A stretch of DNA of 64,000 bases from contig NZ_CP156082.1 of the NCBI RefSeq assembly GCF_039830145.1, forward strand, positions 2,870,001 to 2,934,000. The letters run 5' to 3'. Numbering within the stretch: the stretch's first letter is position 1; every line of letters starts with the position of its first letter. The notes under the pieces were generated by a model. The model saw only the letters and a program-made list of their open reading frames with translations, was not told the DNA's origin and made no database searches. Shown one piece after another: positions 1 to 9,380 of this stretch. A program made the position numbers and the translations under genes. This DNA is from Croceibacterium sp. TMG7-5b_MA50. GTDB taxonomy: Bacteria > Pseudomonadota > Alphaproteobacteria > Sphingomonadales > Sphingomonadaceae.

Positions 1-594
1 CAGTTCCGTCTCGCGCTCGCGGCTGCGGGACCGAGCCGTACGGGTGCCGTTGATATACGAATCGATCGTTGCATTGACGATCGCGGCAGCCAGTTCAGGG
101 TCTGCGTTGCTGTAGGAGATTATGATGGCATAGGACACGCCCTGGCGCTGAACTGACAGGCTGTTGCGGACCACGTTGATCGCACGAGACCGGGCCGCCT
201 CAGCCGACGGAGCGGTTGCGCCTTCGGCGAACCCGAAGCCAGCCCGTCGGGCAAGCTGCAACTGGTCGACAACGGCGGCTGCCACGTCGGGGGACGTGAT
301 CACCTGCACTTCGGTGTCAACGGTGGCCGAGTCCACGACAAGCGGACGCGTCTCGTTCACCGCCACCACTTCTTGCACCTGGCGGTCGACCCCGACTCGC
401 CCGGTCGCAGAGTACACACGATCCGACAGCAGGTAGGCGGCTGCGGCAAGGGCAATCACTACTGCCATGGCGGCCAGGATCGGCCAAAGGCGCCTGCGCA
501 ACACGGCGGCGATCTCGCCAAGGTCGATTAGGCCCCGCTCTTCCTGCACCGCAGGTGGGTAACTGCCATACGCGGGTTGGGCATTCATTTCCAT
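1..594 (-). CDS. Wzz/GumC-type polysaccharide chain-length protein (3' end outside window)
   Basis: This reading frame starts at the ATG complementary to 592-594 and stays open for 198 codons to the window edge, so the C-terminal part is missing. The N-terminus reads MEMNAQPAYG and is followed by a cytoplasmic stretch with a LIDLGEIAAVLRRR motif. One membrane segment lies at about residues 38-56. A periplasmic Wzz-like domain follows, with the 'VITSPDVAAAVVDQL' and 'YSNADPELAAAIVNA' patterns typical of polysaccharide co-polymerases. Such proteins set polymer chain length together with a Wzy polymerase, and a Wzy-like protein is encoded at 6733-8085. Whether a C-terminal BY-kinase domain is fused cannot be seen. 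It lies upstream of nothing else in the window and shares orientation with the epimerase and ugd. Confidence 0.85.
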   Translation of the reverse strand, partial: MEMNAQPAYGSYPPAVQEERGLIDLGEIAAVLRRRLWPILAAMAVVIALAAAAYLLSDRVYSATGRVGVDRQVQEVVAVNETRPLVVDSATVDTEVQVITSPDVAAAVVDQLQLARRAGFGFAEGATAPSAEAARSRAINVVRNSLSVQRQGVSYAIIISYSNADPELAAAIVNATIDSYINGTRTARSRSRERETEL

Positions 595-661
595 GGTATA
601 CACCTTGCCGCGACGGGTTGTATTTGGATTTTCTTACGGTGCGTCATGTCAATCAAGCGAT

Positions 662-1654
662 TCACGCATCTGCTGTGGCTTGATAATGCCCCATGTACCA
701 GTCGGCAAACTTCTGCAGGCCTTCGGCTAGCATGACTTTGGGCTTGTAGCCGGTCAGTTCCGCCAGTCGCGACACGTCCGCGTAGGTGGCGGTTACGTCG
801 CCCGGCTGCATAGGGCGCATGATCTTTTCAGCCTTGCGGCCGATCGCTGTCTCCAGCGCTTCGATCATCTCCATCAGTCCGACAGGGTGGCTGTCACCGA
901 TGTTGAGGATGCGATGCTGCCCATTCTCCGGCGGATTATCGAGCGCACCGACAATGCCGTCCACAATGTCATCAATATAGGTAAAATCCCGCGCCATGCG
1001 GCCCTCACCATAGACTTCGATTGCCTCGCCCCGAAGGATCTTCTGCGTGAAGCTGAAATAGGCCATGTCGGGCCGTCCCCACGGGCCATAAACGGTGAAG
1101 AACCGAAGCCCCGTCTGCGGGAAGCCGTACAGGTTGGCATATGCCTCGCTCATCAGCTCGCAACTGCGCTTGGTCGCAGCATAAAGCGAAACCGGGCTCG
1201 TGGCAGGCTCATCCTCCTTGAAGCCTGCGCCCCCGAGCGGCTTGTTGCCGTAGACCGAGCTGGAGGAGGCATAGACCAGGTGCACAAAACCGGGCGCGTG
1301 CCGGCACGCCTCCATAACCGCCAGATGACCGGCGAGGTTTGATCGCTCGTAAGCGAACGGGTTCTCGATGCTGTAGCGCACGCCCGCCTGCGCGGCGAGA
1401 TGCACCACACGCTTGATGCCGTTATCGGCGATCAAGCGTGCCACTTCCTCCCCGTTCGCAACATCCATCCGGCGGAAGTCGAAGCTGTTACGCCCGGCGA
1501 AGGTCTTCAGCCGCGCCTCTTTCAAAGCGGGGTCGTAATAATCGTTCACGATGTCCAGGCCGATGACCCGCTCGCCACGGTCAAGCAACCGGTGCGCTGT
1601 CGCGTGGCCGACGAAGCCGGCAGCGCCCGTCACCAGAACAGGTTCGGTACTCAT
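662..1654 (-). CDS. UDP-glucuronate 4-epimerase (NAD-dependent epimerase family)
   Basis: Predicted cytoplasmic enzyme interconverting UDP-glucuronate and UDP-galacturonate for polysaccharide synthesis. It has 330 residues, the usual length. The N-terminal Rossmann motif GAAGFVG is at residues 10-16. The SSSSVYG segment at 130-136 and Tyr158/Lys162 of the YxxxK pair (SLYAATK) form the short-chain dehydrogenase catalytic site. The 'DIVNDYYDPALKEARL' segment after the first strands is typical of the UDP-GlcA 4-epimerase subgroup rather than GalE or dTDP-glucose dehydratase. It sits about 110 bp downstream of ugd on the same strand, so enzyme and substrate supply are together. Assignment to the GlcA subgroup rests on sequence pattern; a related sugar nucleotide as substrate remains possible. 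Confidence 0.88.
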   Translation of the reverse strand: MSTEPVLVTGAAGFVGHATAHRLLDRGERVIGLDIVNDYYDPALKEARLKTFAGRNSFDFRRMDVANGEEVARLIADNGIKRVVHLAAQAGVRYSIENPFAYERSNLAGHLAVMEACRHAPGFVHLVYASSSSVYGNKPLGGAGFKEDEPATSPVSLYAATKRSCELMSEAYANLYGFPQTGLRFFTVYGPWGRPDMAYFSFTQKILRGEAIEVYGEGRMARDFTYIDDIVDGIVGALDNPPENGQHRILNIGDSHPVGLMEMIEALETAIGRKAEKIMRPMQPGDVTATYADVSRLAELTGYKPKVMLAEGLQKFADWYMGHYQATADA

Positions 1655-1763
1655 CAGCGGTTACATCCTTTTGCCAATCCGCCAAGAGTCACGGACAGTT
1701 CCACCAGCCTGCACTGGATCGGCACGAGCCGGCCGGTGGCCCGCCGGCTCGTGGCCTACCCGG

Positions 1764-3128
1764 TCAGGCGTTTTCCAGCCCGTGCTTTGCTTCCGGCAGC
1801 ACATCGGTCCGGGCGCCCGGCTCGATCCGGCCGATGCCGATGCCCCGCAGGCCAGCCCGCTCGACCTCTTCGGCCGGGTAGACGTTGCGCAGATCGATCA
1901 GCAGCGGCTGCTTCAGCCCCTCCTTGATGCGCTTCAGATCCAGTGCCCGGAACTCGTCCCACTCCGTTACGAGCACCACTGCATCGGCATCCGCCGCCGC
2001 TTCATAAGGGTTGGCGGAAAACTCGACATTCTGCAGCATCGGCTTGGCCTGCTCGACACCTTCCGGATCGTAGGCACGAACCTTGGCCCCGCCGTCCTGC
2101 AGTGCTTGGATAATGGCGATGCTCGGCGCGTCGCGCATGTCATCGGTGTTGGGCTTGAACGTCAGGCCCAGGATGGCCACCGTCTTGCCGCGTACGTCGC
2201 CGCCACAGGCCTTGATGACCTTGCGCCCCATGGCGCGCTTGCGGCTATCGTTTACCTGCACGGTCGCTTCGACGATGCGCAGCGGCGTGTCGTTGTCGTC
2301 AGCCGTCTTGAGCAGGGCCAACGTGTCCTTCGGGAAGCACGAACCGCCGTAACCCGGACCAGCATGCAGGAACTTGGGCCCGATACGATTGTCGAGCCCA
2401 ATGCCCCGCGAAACCTCCTGCACATCTGCGCCGACCTGTTCGCACAGATCCGCGATCTCATTGATGAAGGTGATCTTTACCGCCAGGAAGGCGTTCGCGG
2501 CATACTTGATGAGCTCCGCCGTGCGCCGTCCGGTGAAGAGCAGCGGCGCAGCCTTGTTCAACGACAACGGGCGGTAGATTTCACCCATAACCTGCCGCGC
2601 CTCGGGATCGTCGGTCCCGACCACGACCCGGTCGGGCCGCTTAAAATCCTCGATTGCGGCACCTTCACGCAAGAATTCCGGGTTTGACGCCACCATGACA
2701 CCCGCATTCGGAGCGACCTCGGCCATGATGCGCTCGACCTCGTCACCGGTGCCCACCGGCACGGTCGACTTGGTGACGATCACGCATGGCTTGGTGATGT
2801 TTTCCGCGATCTCGCGGGCCGCAGCGAACACGTAGGACAGGTCCGCATGGCCATCGCCCCGGCGGGAGGGAGTGCCCACCGCGATGAACACGGCATCCGC
2901 ATCCTTCACGCCCGCCGCCACATCGGTGGTGAAGGACAGGCGGCCGGCGCGCACATTGCTGCTTACCAGATCGGCCAGACCTGGTTCGTAGATCGGCATC
3001 ACGTTCTGGTGCAGCAGCTCGATCTTGCGGGCATCCTTGTCGACGCAGACAACTTCATGACCGAAGTCAGAAAAGCATGCACCGGAAACCAGGCCGACAT
3101 ACCCTGTGCCGATCATCGTAATACGCAT
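1764..3128 (-). CDS. ugd: UDP-glucose 6-dehydrogenase
   Basis: Oxidises UDP-glucose twice with NAD+ to give UDP-glucuronate. The N-terminal motif MRITMIGTGYVGL is the classic start of the NAD-binding domain, so the ATG at 3126-3128 is chosen over an upstream start that would add 14 atypical residues. The protein is 454 residues long. The catalytic cysteine is Cys264 in GYGGSCFPKD. The 'STVPVGT' and 'NPEFLREG' motifs of the family are present. It is followed on the same strand by the 4-epimerase, which would convert its product to UDP-galacturonate. Upstream are three hairpins and the end of the beta-helix gene. Confidence 0.96.
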   Translation of the reverse strand: MRITMIGTGYVGLVSGACFSDFGHEVVCVDKDARKIELLHQNVMPIYEPGLADLVSSNVRAGRLSFTTDVAAGVKDADAVFIAVGTPSRRGDGHADLSYVFAAAREIAENITKPCVIVTKSTVPVGTGDEVERIMAEVAPNAGVMVASNPEFLREGAAIEDFKRPDRVVVGTDDPEARQVMGEIYRPLSLNKAAPLLFTGRRTAELIKYAANAFLAVKITFINEIADLCEQVGADVQEVSRGIGLDNRIGPKFLHAGPGYGGSCFPKDTLALLKTADDNDTPLRIVEATVQVNDSRKRAMGRKVIKACGGDVRGKTVAILGLTFKPNTDDMRDAPSIAIIQALQDGGAKVRAYDPEGVEQAKPMLQNVEFSANPYEAAADADAVVLVTEWDEFRALDLKRIKEGLKQPLLIDLRNVYPAEEVERAGLRGIGIGRIEPGARTDVLPEAKHGLENA

Positions 3129-3203
3129 GTATTTTCCTCGCCGCCAAAAGCTACTTAGCAGGTGCAGCAAATCCGATGCGACGTCAATTGGCTTGCTCGA
3201 GAG

Positions 3204-3302
3204 CCATCCCGATGTGGGATGGCGGACACTTGGCGATTGACAAGGCGCCGTTGACCCGTCGGCTGGGTCAACGTCGCTTGCTCACGTTCCGGTTTACGGA
3301 AC
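3204..3302. other. Three consecutive hairpins between the beta-helix gene and ugd
   Basis: Three perfect inverted repeats lie in the 251-bp gap: CCATCCC/GGGATGG at 3204-3222 (7 bp, 5-nt loop), GTTGACCC/GGGTCAAC at 3250-3272 (8 bp, 7-nt loop) and GTTCCG/CGGAAC at 3286-3302 (6 bp, 5-nt loop). None is followed by a clear T-tract on the minus strand. They could end the transcript of the upstream beta-helix gene or form a leader for ugd. Function is inference. Confidence 0.45.
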
Positions 3303-3379
3303 CGTGATCGGTTGGGTGCCTGCGCAGGTTATCGTCAGCGCGTGCGTGCCACTAGATGCGGCGATCGCCCGAGGGACCA

Positions 3380-5293
3380 TCAGCCCGCCGTAATCGACGC
3401 GTTCGCCAGCAGCAGCCCAAGCGAGGGATCGCCGACATACGAAGCGCCCCGGCCGGCGCTTGCCGTGCTTAATGGGTTGACGCAGAACTGCGCTGCCACC
3501 GACGCGGTAACCGGCGTGGTGATCGCGATGCGGTACCACCCGTCGTTCAGGGGCACGATGGAAGCGAAGTTCGCCACCTCGTCGTTCGCCATTCGGCTCA
3601 CTGCTCCAGCCCCTACCAATTCGAAATTGGCCCATTTGGCTGACGTTGTCCCTCCAAGCGCGCTGGGCAGCCAGAGCTGTGCATGGTTCCGCCCGTCAGG
3701 CTTCACGTCGACCTGGAAGCGGTAGGCTGTGCCCGCCGCCAACTGACCTCCGCTGGGCATGACGAGGTTGCGGGCACCTGTTGTCGCCGTTTCACGAACG
3801 CGGTCCGCAGTCACAGCCCCGGTAGCGGGGTTGGCGGCCACATTGGCTTCGATAGTCAGGCGGGTAGGGGCCCATGCTTCGAACTCGTTCGCGCTCACCG
3901 CGAACCCGACCGGGGACACGCTCGGCGTCGACTCGGGAATGGGCGCCGGCGCCGGCGTTGGCGTTGGCGTTGGCGTTGGAGTCGGAGTCGGGGCAGGAAC
4001 AGGCGTCGGCGTCGGTGTCGGCGCCGACTCGGGGATCGGTGCAGGCGTTGGCGCCGGGGCCGGGGTGGGAAGGGGCGCCGAAACTGCGTCCGACACCAGG
4101 ATCGGGTCGGAATTGCTCAAGGTGATCGTGCGGCCGTCGGGCAGCACAACGCGGCTGCCGATCGCCGCGCTGTTGCAGCGCGCCAGCACCTGGCCCGGCT
4201 GATAGGCGGCCATGTTCGTCAGCCGCACTTCGCCCACGAAATCCTCGAACAGGAAGATCGGCTTGTCGGGGGCGCCATAGCACTCGAACGTCTCGAAGAT
4301 GCTGGGGCCTTCGGTCGCGCTGTCGATCTTGACGATCATGTGGGCCGTGCGCGGATTGATCGAGATGATCCGCCCGTGCCGGGTGGAGCCGCCCCAGATC
4401 TTGAAGTTCTGGCGCGCATCCTGGCAGATGACGTTGTGCATCCGCCAATTGCCACCCTTCAGGTCCACGCCCGTATCGGAGAAGTGGGCAAAGTAGCAGT
4501 CGCGGATCTCGCCGTCCGCATACCCGCCCTCGATGCTGAGACCATCCATGTTGCCGACCGCGCCGGCTTCGCTGTATCCATGGAAGCCATAGCACCGCTC
4601 GATCAGGAAGCCGGTGCCCGCATAGATGGGGTTCTCCCACAGCTTGCCGTGGAGGTTGATCATCGCTTCAACGTCCTTGTAGACGTAGTATGGCGAGCCG
4701 CACCAATACAGGTCGCGGAATGTCAGGTTGCTCAACGCTCCCCTGAACTTGAACATGCCGTAGCCGTCCGACCCGGCACCCGCTTGGGTCGCGCGCATCC
4801 GTTCAAAGGTGGCCCCGTTGATGGTGGTGTTGGTGGTCGTGTTGCGATCCCACCGCAGGGCCAACCCGCACCGGTCCATTTCAATGTCGGTCATCGTCAT
4901 GCCCGAAAGGTCGTTGCTGGTCTTGGCGACGAGGTATACGCCACGGATGCGGTTGTTCTGCGAGGAGGTGAATCCGACCGGGGCTGACGGCTCCAGCCAG
5001 GCCTTGCTGGACGGGTTGATGTTCGGGCCAACGGGTGCCGGCAGGATCAGGTCGATCGATGGCACCGCGTCCAGGTAGGACAGGTGCGTGGGCTGTACCC
5101 ACGGCCTCGGCGTGAACAGGCCCAGCTTGTAGGCATCGGCCTTGAAGCTGACCTTGGCGCTAGCGATGGAGGTAGCGTCAAGCAGGCCGTCGAATGCGTC
5201 CTCGCTCAGCTTGCGACCTTGCTCTGCAAGAGTGATCCGTCCGTCGAAGGTCTCCAGAATGTCGGAAACGGGTATGTTCGAGTTGAAAGCCAT
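3380..5293 (-). CDS. Right-handed parallel beta-helix protein with Pro-rich linker, polysaccharide locus
   Basis: No precise function is recognised. The start is placed at the ATG at 5291-5293 ([19 protein letters not shown]); a longer frame exists upstream but reads as non-coding. The protein has 637 residues. Residues about 130-370 have short repeated strands with Asn/Asp/Gly turns ('[15 protein letters not shown]', '[18 protein letters not shown]'), the look of a pectate-lyase-like parallel beta-helix. Residues about 404-451 form a Pro-Thr-Ala linker with two PIPES units. Residues about 452-637 form a separate C-terminal domain that may bind carbohydrate. No signal peptide is obvious. Its location suggests a lyase, hydrolase or binding protein acting on the exopolysaccharide. 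It shares a GVDLK...ARQNFKIW motif with the divergent gene at 5660. Confidence 0.75.
   Translation of the reverse strand: MAFNSNIPVSDILETFDGRITLAEQGRKLSEDAFDGLLDATSIASAKVSFKADAYKLGLFTPRPWVQPTHLSYLDAVPSIDLILPAPVGPNINPSSKAWLEPSAPVGFTSSQNNRIRGVYLVAKTSNDLSGMTMTDIEMDRCGLALRWDRNTTTNTTINGATFERMRATQAGAGSDGYGMFKFRGALSNLTFRDLYWCGSPYYVYKDVEAMINLHGKLWENPIYAGTGFLIERCYGFHGYSEAGAVGNMDGLSIEGGYADGEIRDCYFAHFSDTGVDLKGGNWRMHNVICQDARQNFKIWGGSTRHGRIISINPRTAHMIVKIDSATEGPSIFETFECYGAPDKPIFLFEDFVGEVRLTNMAAYQPGQVLARCNSAAIGSRVVLPDGRTITLSNSDPILVSDAVSAPLPTPAPAPTPAPIPESAPTPTPTPVPAPTPTPTPTPTPTPAPAPIPESTPSVSPVGFAVSANEFEAWAPTRLTIEANVAANPATGAVTADRVRETATTGARNLVMPSGGQLAAGTAYRFQVDVKPDGRNHAQLWLPSALGGTTSAKWANFELVGAGAVSRMANDEVANFASIVPLNDGWYRIAITTPVTASVAAQFCVNPLSTASAGRGASYVGDPSLGLLLANASITAG
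3941..4080 (-). repeat. Low-complexity Pro/Thr/Ala linker-coding repeat
   Basis: A run of near-identical hexamers (GTTGGC and variants on the plus strand) encodes alternating Pro-Thr and Pro-Ala on the minus strand inside the beta-helix gene. Two blocks are separated by repeated Pro-Ile-Pro-Glu-Ser units. Such runs can change length by slippage. Confidence 0.8.
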
Positions 5294-5659
5294 GGCGAGT
5301 TCTATCCTCTGCTTGCTGCACTTGGGGTGGAGCCGCGGACGTGGTGCGATGCGCCCGGCTTGCACTGCCGATTGGCAGGCGGGTCGCGGCCGCGGGGTCT
5401 TGCCCTTCGTCGGAGGTTGCGGTTCGTTGGGCTGCGACTGTCGGGGTGATCAGGTCGGGTGTCGTCGCCGCCGACGGAACCGGTCAGGCGGTGCCTCGAA
5501 GTCTCGCATTGGGCCTCTTCAACTAATGGCCCGCAAGCAGCTAAAGACAGGTTCCGATGTAGGAAAATGGTTTCTTGACCGATCCGCTCGCGCGGCGCTC
5601 AGGCTGGTTGCGAATGCACGATGGTCAAAGTCAGTCGGTATGGCTTTATGGATGTCAGC
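5294..5659. promoter_or_regulatory. Divergent intergenic region between the two beta-helix genes
   Basis: This 366-bp stretch must hold promoters for both divergent genes. A TTGACC at 5575-5580 could serve as a -35 element for the plus-strand gene, but the -10 hexamer 17 bp downstream (CTCAGG) is poor. No terminator, RNA gene or convincing operator was seen. Confidence 0.3.
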
Positions 5660-6667
5660 ATGACGATCTCGATGCCGCGTCGCCGGGCGCTGGGCCTGCT
5701 TGCGATGGCGCCGGTGGCGTGCTGCGCCCGGGCGGAGCCCGATATACCTCGGCCGCCCGCGCCCGAGCAGCCGATTGCCCAACGCGGTAATGGTGGGGCC
5801 GGTGCGGGAACGCTCTTGTCCGGGGCCCTGAAAAGCGGCGCGGTGGACGCCGGCACCGACACGGCTTTCCGCATTCGCAAGGGTGATCCGGTAAGGGGCG
5901 TGAGGTTGCACGATCTTGTGACCGCCGCGTCGCCGGAATGGCTGCTGGATTGCTCGCCCCAGGGTAGCTTGGAAGACGCAATGATAGAGCGGGTGGCCGC
6001 ACGATGCGGTCGCGGGTGCATTCGCATCCGTGGCACCAGCGCCCGGGTGCTGGTGCGCGACGTTCAGGCGGGCGGTTCGGTTATCCGGGATCGCAGGCGG
6101 CTTCCCGGCGGCATGGTGCTGTCGGGAGACGCATCCGATATCACGATCGAGCGTGTCTCGATGAGTGGCTTCCGCTCGCAATGGGCAGACGATCGGTACT
6201 GGAACGGCGATGGCTTCGCCACGGAGCGCGGGAACCGGCGCATCGTCATCCGCGACTGCAGCGCGATCGACAACACCGATGGCGGTTTCGACATGAAGGC
6301 TGCCGACTCGCAATTCGCGGGCATCAACCTTGCGCAAGGCAATGCGCGCAATTTCCGGTTCTGGAGCAGCTGGGAGGCCGCCACGCTGGTCAGCCTGGAG
6401 CCTGTCCGGCGCGGCGGCCGGGGCGGGCGGGCGCATTTCGGCATCTACGGCAAGCAGGCGGAACCGCGCACCCTGCGAATCGAACGGCTGGTTGCCCGGG
6501 CTGCCGGGGACAACCGTGCGCCGCTGTTCAAGGTCGAGGCGACTGGCCCGGTCACGGTCATCGTCGGTTCGCACGACCTCGCGCTTCCGCCCGGCACGCC
6601 CCTGTTGGACAAGGTGGATGACGCTGCGGTGGAGTTCGTCTGGCATTCGGGTGAACCGCGCCTGTGA
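5660..6667 (+). CDS. Exported beta-helix protein related to the divergent neighbour
   Basis: No exact function is recognised. Several in-frame ATGs exist (5621, 5648, 5660). 5660 is preferred because it gives MTISMPRRRALGLLAMAP, a short basic N-terminus followed by a hydrophobic stretch, which is a signal peptide and possibly a weak lipobox ending in VAC-C. This gives 335 residues. The body has beta-helix-like repeats ('DITIERVSMSGF', 'RRIVIRDCSAIDNTDGGF'). A GGFDMK...NARNFRFW motif at about residues 208-236 matches GVDLK...ARQNFKIW of the protein encoded at 3380-5293, so the two share a fold and probably a ligand. It has no C-terminal linker domain. It likely acts on the polysaccharide in the periplasm or at the outer membrane. 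Confidence 0.72.
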   Translation: MTISMPRRRALGLLAMAPVACCARAEPDIPRPPAPEQPIAQRGNGGAGAGTLLSGALKSGAVDAGTDTAFRIRKGDPVRGVRLHDLVTAASPEWLLDCSPQGSLEDAMIERVAARCGRGCIRIRGTSARVLVRDVQAGGSVIRDRRRLPGGMVLSGDASDITIERVSMSGFRSQWADDRYWNGDGFATERGNRRIVIRDCSAIDNTDGGFDMKAADSQFAGINLAQGNARNFRFWSSWEAATLVSLEPVRRGGRGGRAHFGIYGKQAEPRTLRIERLVARAAGDNRAPLFKVEATGPVTVIVGSHDLALPPGTPLLDKVDDAAVEFVWHSGEPRL

Positions 6668-6732
6668 CCGCGTGCGTTTGCGTGATCATGGTGCTGCTGG
6701 CACGCAGCGCCTCCATGCTTTAGGACGCGGGT

Positions 6733-8085
6733 ATGGAGAACGAGTTCGTTGGCGCAGCGCCCATGATGCCGGCGCTGGTGCTATGGCCGGTGCTGCTGGC
6801 CTTCGTGTGCGTGACAGCGCTTGTGGTCTGGAGGACTCCCTCCGCCGCCGCCCGCTTTGTGATCGCCGCGTTCGCGACGCGCTTCGCCGCCTCCGCGATC
6901 CCCTTCATCACCTTTCGGCCCTCTCCTGCGGGTCTGTCATGGAACGCGCTCATATCTGTGGGTCTGGTCGCGACTGGCATGCTGCTGGTCCGGCCATCGC
7001 GTCTGCGCCTGCCGGCGATGATCCCGCTGTACCTGCTGCTGCTGCTGATCGTCATCAGCGGGGTGCTGAACAGCCAGTATGCTGGCCTCGCGGACATGTT
7101 CGTGAAGTACATGCTGTTCGGCGTGATGCTGCTTCTGTCCGCCGACGCGGTCACGGAATTGGGGGACGAGCGGTTCCTCAAAACGCTCATCTGGCCTTTC
7201 GCGCTGCCGCTCACCCTGCAGTTGCTGTCCGTTGCGCTGGGGGTGGCGAAGGCGGCGGAAACTGATGGATCCACCAGCTACATCGGTGGCTACAACCATG
7301 AAGGCGCATTCTCCGTCATGATGGTTGCCGGGCTGACGATCACGTGCCTTGCCCCGCGATGCCACGCCTTGATCAAGGGACCACTGATCGTGGCGTTCAC
7401 GGTCGGCATCGTGCTGGCGAACTACCGCACATCCATCCTGGGCGCCCTGCCATTGCTGGCGGTGACGTTGGCGACCGGGGGCACCCGCCGGTTCGCGGTG
7501 GCGCAGCGCCCCTTCATAGCCGGGCTGATGATGATAGTGGTGGCGGGTTGCGGCCTGCTGGTGGCTTTGGCAGGGCAGGAGCGGTTCAGTGACCTGACCG
7601 TCATCTTGGATCAGGGCGGACAGATCATCCAGCCCCCGGGAGATTTCAGTGAGGACGGGCGCCGATTACTGTCGGGCCGCGCCTACATCTGGAGCGAGTA
7701 CCTGTATGCGTATGCGGACGGCACCCAGCTGCAGCAACTGCTGGGTTTCGGTCCGAATTCGTGGGTAGGCCGGTTCCGGCTCTATGCCCATAACACCTTG
7801 GTCTCAACCTTGTGGGAGCTAGGGGTGATTGGTGTCGGCGCGATGCTGCTGCTGTGGGGCTGGATGATCGTGCTCGCTGCCCGTATTCCCGGTACGAACA
7901 GGCTGCGGATCATGGCCGCACTTATCGGGTTCATCCTGCTGGCGATGGCGACCATGCCGATGTGGATGATCGAGGGTCTGATGCTGCTGGCCGTGCTTGG
8001 CGGCCTGACCATCGCGGGAACGCGGCAGCGTGTCCGGGCCGGGCCGCATGCACAGCTTCCACTCACCGGTGCCGCCTTCGGATAA
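6733..8085 (+). CDS. O-antigen ligase/Wzy-type polysaccharide polymerase, integral membrane
   Basis: A 450-residue protein made almost entirely of hydrophobic segments, with about ten to twelve membrane helices. A large loop around residues 290-365 carries LLSGRAYIWSEYL, GFGPNSW and AHNTLVSTLWELG, the hallmark loop of the O-antigen ligase/polymerase (Wzy_C) superfamily. Such proteins join lipid-linked repeat units in the periplasm. With a Wzz-type protein at the start of the window, a Wzy polymerase role is more likely than a WaaL ligase, but sequence alone does not separate them. It is followed by two glycosyltransferase genes on the same strand. Confidence 0.85.
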   Translation: MENEFVGAAPMMPALVLWPVLLAFVCVTALVVWRTPSAAARFVIAAFATRFAASAIPFITFRPSPAGLSWNALISVGLVATGMLLVRPSRLRLPAMIPLYLLLLLIVISGVLNSQYAGLADMFVKYMLFGVMLLLSADAVTELGDERFLKTLIWPFALPLTLQLLSVALGVAKAAETDGSTSYIGGYNHEGAFSVMMVAGLTITCLAPRCHALIKGPLIVAFTVGIVLANYRTSILGALPLLAVTLATGGTRRFAVAQRPFIAGLMMIVVAGCGLLVALAGQERFSDLTVILDQGGQIIQPPGDFSEDGRRLLSGRAYIWSEYLYAYADGTQLQQLLGFGPNSWVGRFRLYAHNTLVSTLWELGVIGVGAMLLLWGWMIVLAARIPGTNRLRIMAALIGFILLAMATMPMWMIEGLMLLAVLGGLTIAGTRQRVRAGPHAQLPLTGAAFG

Positions 8086-8251
8086 CCGCCGCGGCCGATG
8101 CGCAGCTGACGGTCATCCTGTCCCGATTTGGCTAAGTGGCGAGGGCGCTCTGGCGTTCGCCGGCATTATCCGATAGGGTTTTGTGCACTGCAGCAATTCA
8201 CTGCGCGGCCGGGACATTGGGGGTTCCGGATCAAGGACGAAGGGGACGACA

Positions 8252-9379
8252 TTGGCTGACTCAACTGCGCAGGGCCAGGCTGGGTCTGCGAGGCCGCTGG
8301 TCATGGTCGTGGGCGCACGTGGGATCCCCGATGTGGAAGGGGGCGCGGAAAAGAACGCGGAAATGATCTTCCCGCTGATCGCATCCCGCGGCTACCGCGT
8401 CATCCTGGTCGGACTTGAAGGTCTGGTGCAGCGCGAAACTTATCGCGGGGTCGAGCTTCACCCGGCGCCAAATCGCCGGCTGTTGAAGACAGACAAGCTG
8501 TTCTACTACCTCCATGCTGTAAAGCTCGCCCGCCGCCTGCGCCCGGACATCGTGCATATGCAGGGGCTCGGTGCCTCCCTGTTCCTGCTTGCGTACAAGG
8601 CGATGGGCGCGCGCACGGTGGTTCGCTACGGTTCGGCCGATTACACCCTGTCCAAATGGGGTGTCATCGGCAAGGCGGGCTTCTTCGCTGCGGAAATGCA
8701 GGCGCGGGCGGCAGACGCCGTCATCTCGGTTGCGCCCTCGCTCTCGCGCCGTCTCGCAAAGCACGGCATCTCCAAGAATGTCCGGCTGATCGGCAATGCA
8801 ATCGACGTGCCGGCCGCCGGTGAGAGCACGCATCAATCCGGCACCGTGCCGCAGATGGCGAAGGGGCCGTTCATCCTCTTCGTCGGGCGGGTGACGATGC
8901 AGAAGAATGTTCATGGCTTGCTGGAAGGGTTCCGACTTTACCAGCAGCGAACCGGGAACACGCGGCATCGCCTGCTCCTTGCAGGCGGACTGGAGGATGA
9001 GGAATATGTCCGGTCGTTGCAGCCCCTGCTAGGCGACAATGTCGATCTGCTGGGGCGGTGCAATCGTGGGCAGCTGGAAGAGCTTTATGGGTCGTGCGAC
9101 CTGTTCATCAACAGTTCCGTACACGAGGGTGCGTCCAATGCCGTGCTGGAGGCGATCAGCCGGAACTGCCCGACCGTACTGAGCGGGATTGCCGAGAACC
9201 GGGATTTCGGCCTGCCGGAACGCGCCTATTTCAACCAGGACGATCCGGCGGAGATCGCGGGGGCGATGGAGCGCGCGCTGGCCGATCCCGATGCCTACAG
9301 GGTCGATCGGTCCAAATTCATGACCTGGCCGCTGGTCGCTGAAAAGACGCTCAAAGTCTATGAAGAGATCCGGCGCTGA
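8252..9379 (+). CDS. Family 4 glycosyltransferase
   Basis: Retaining GT-B glycosyltransferase, probably adding a sugar to a lipid-linked repeat unit at the inner membrane face. The N-terminal domain starts with PLVMVVGARGIPDVEGGAE, with the glycine-rich acceptor loop. The C-terminal domain has FILFVGRVTMQKNVHGLLEG and the donor-site segment 'SVHEGASNAVLEA' with the ExxxxxxxE-type Glu pattern. The start is set at TTG 8252, preceded by GAAGGGG at about 6-8 bp, giving 375 residues. A GTG at 8183 is in frame but adds an unlikely 23 residues. The stop overlaps nothing and the next gene starts 2 bp later. Confidence 0.85.
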   Translation: MADSTAQGQAGSARPLVMVVGARGIPDVEGGAEKNAEMIFPLIASRGYRVILVGLEGLVQRETYRGVELHPAPNRRLLKTDKLFYYLHAVKLARRLRPDIVHMQGLGASLFLLAYKAMGARTVVRYGSADYTLSKWGVIGKAGFFAAEMQARAADAVISVAPSLSRRLAKHGISKNVRLIGNAIDVPAAGESTHQSGTVPQMAKGPFILFVGRVTMQKNVHGLLEGFRLYQQRTGNTRHRLLLAGGLEDEEYVRSLQPLLGDNVDLLGRCNRGQLEELYGSCDLFINSSVHEGASNAVLEAISRNCPTVLSGIAENRDFGLPERAYFNQDDPAEIAGAMERALADPDAYRVDRSKFMTWPLVAEKTLKVYEEIRR

Positions 9380-9380
9380 C

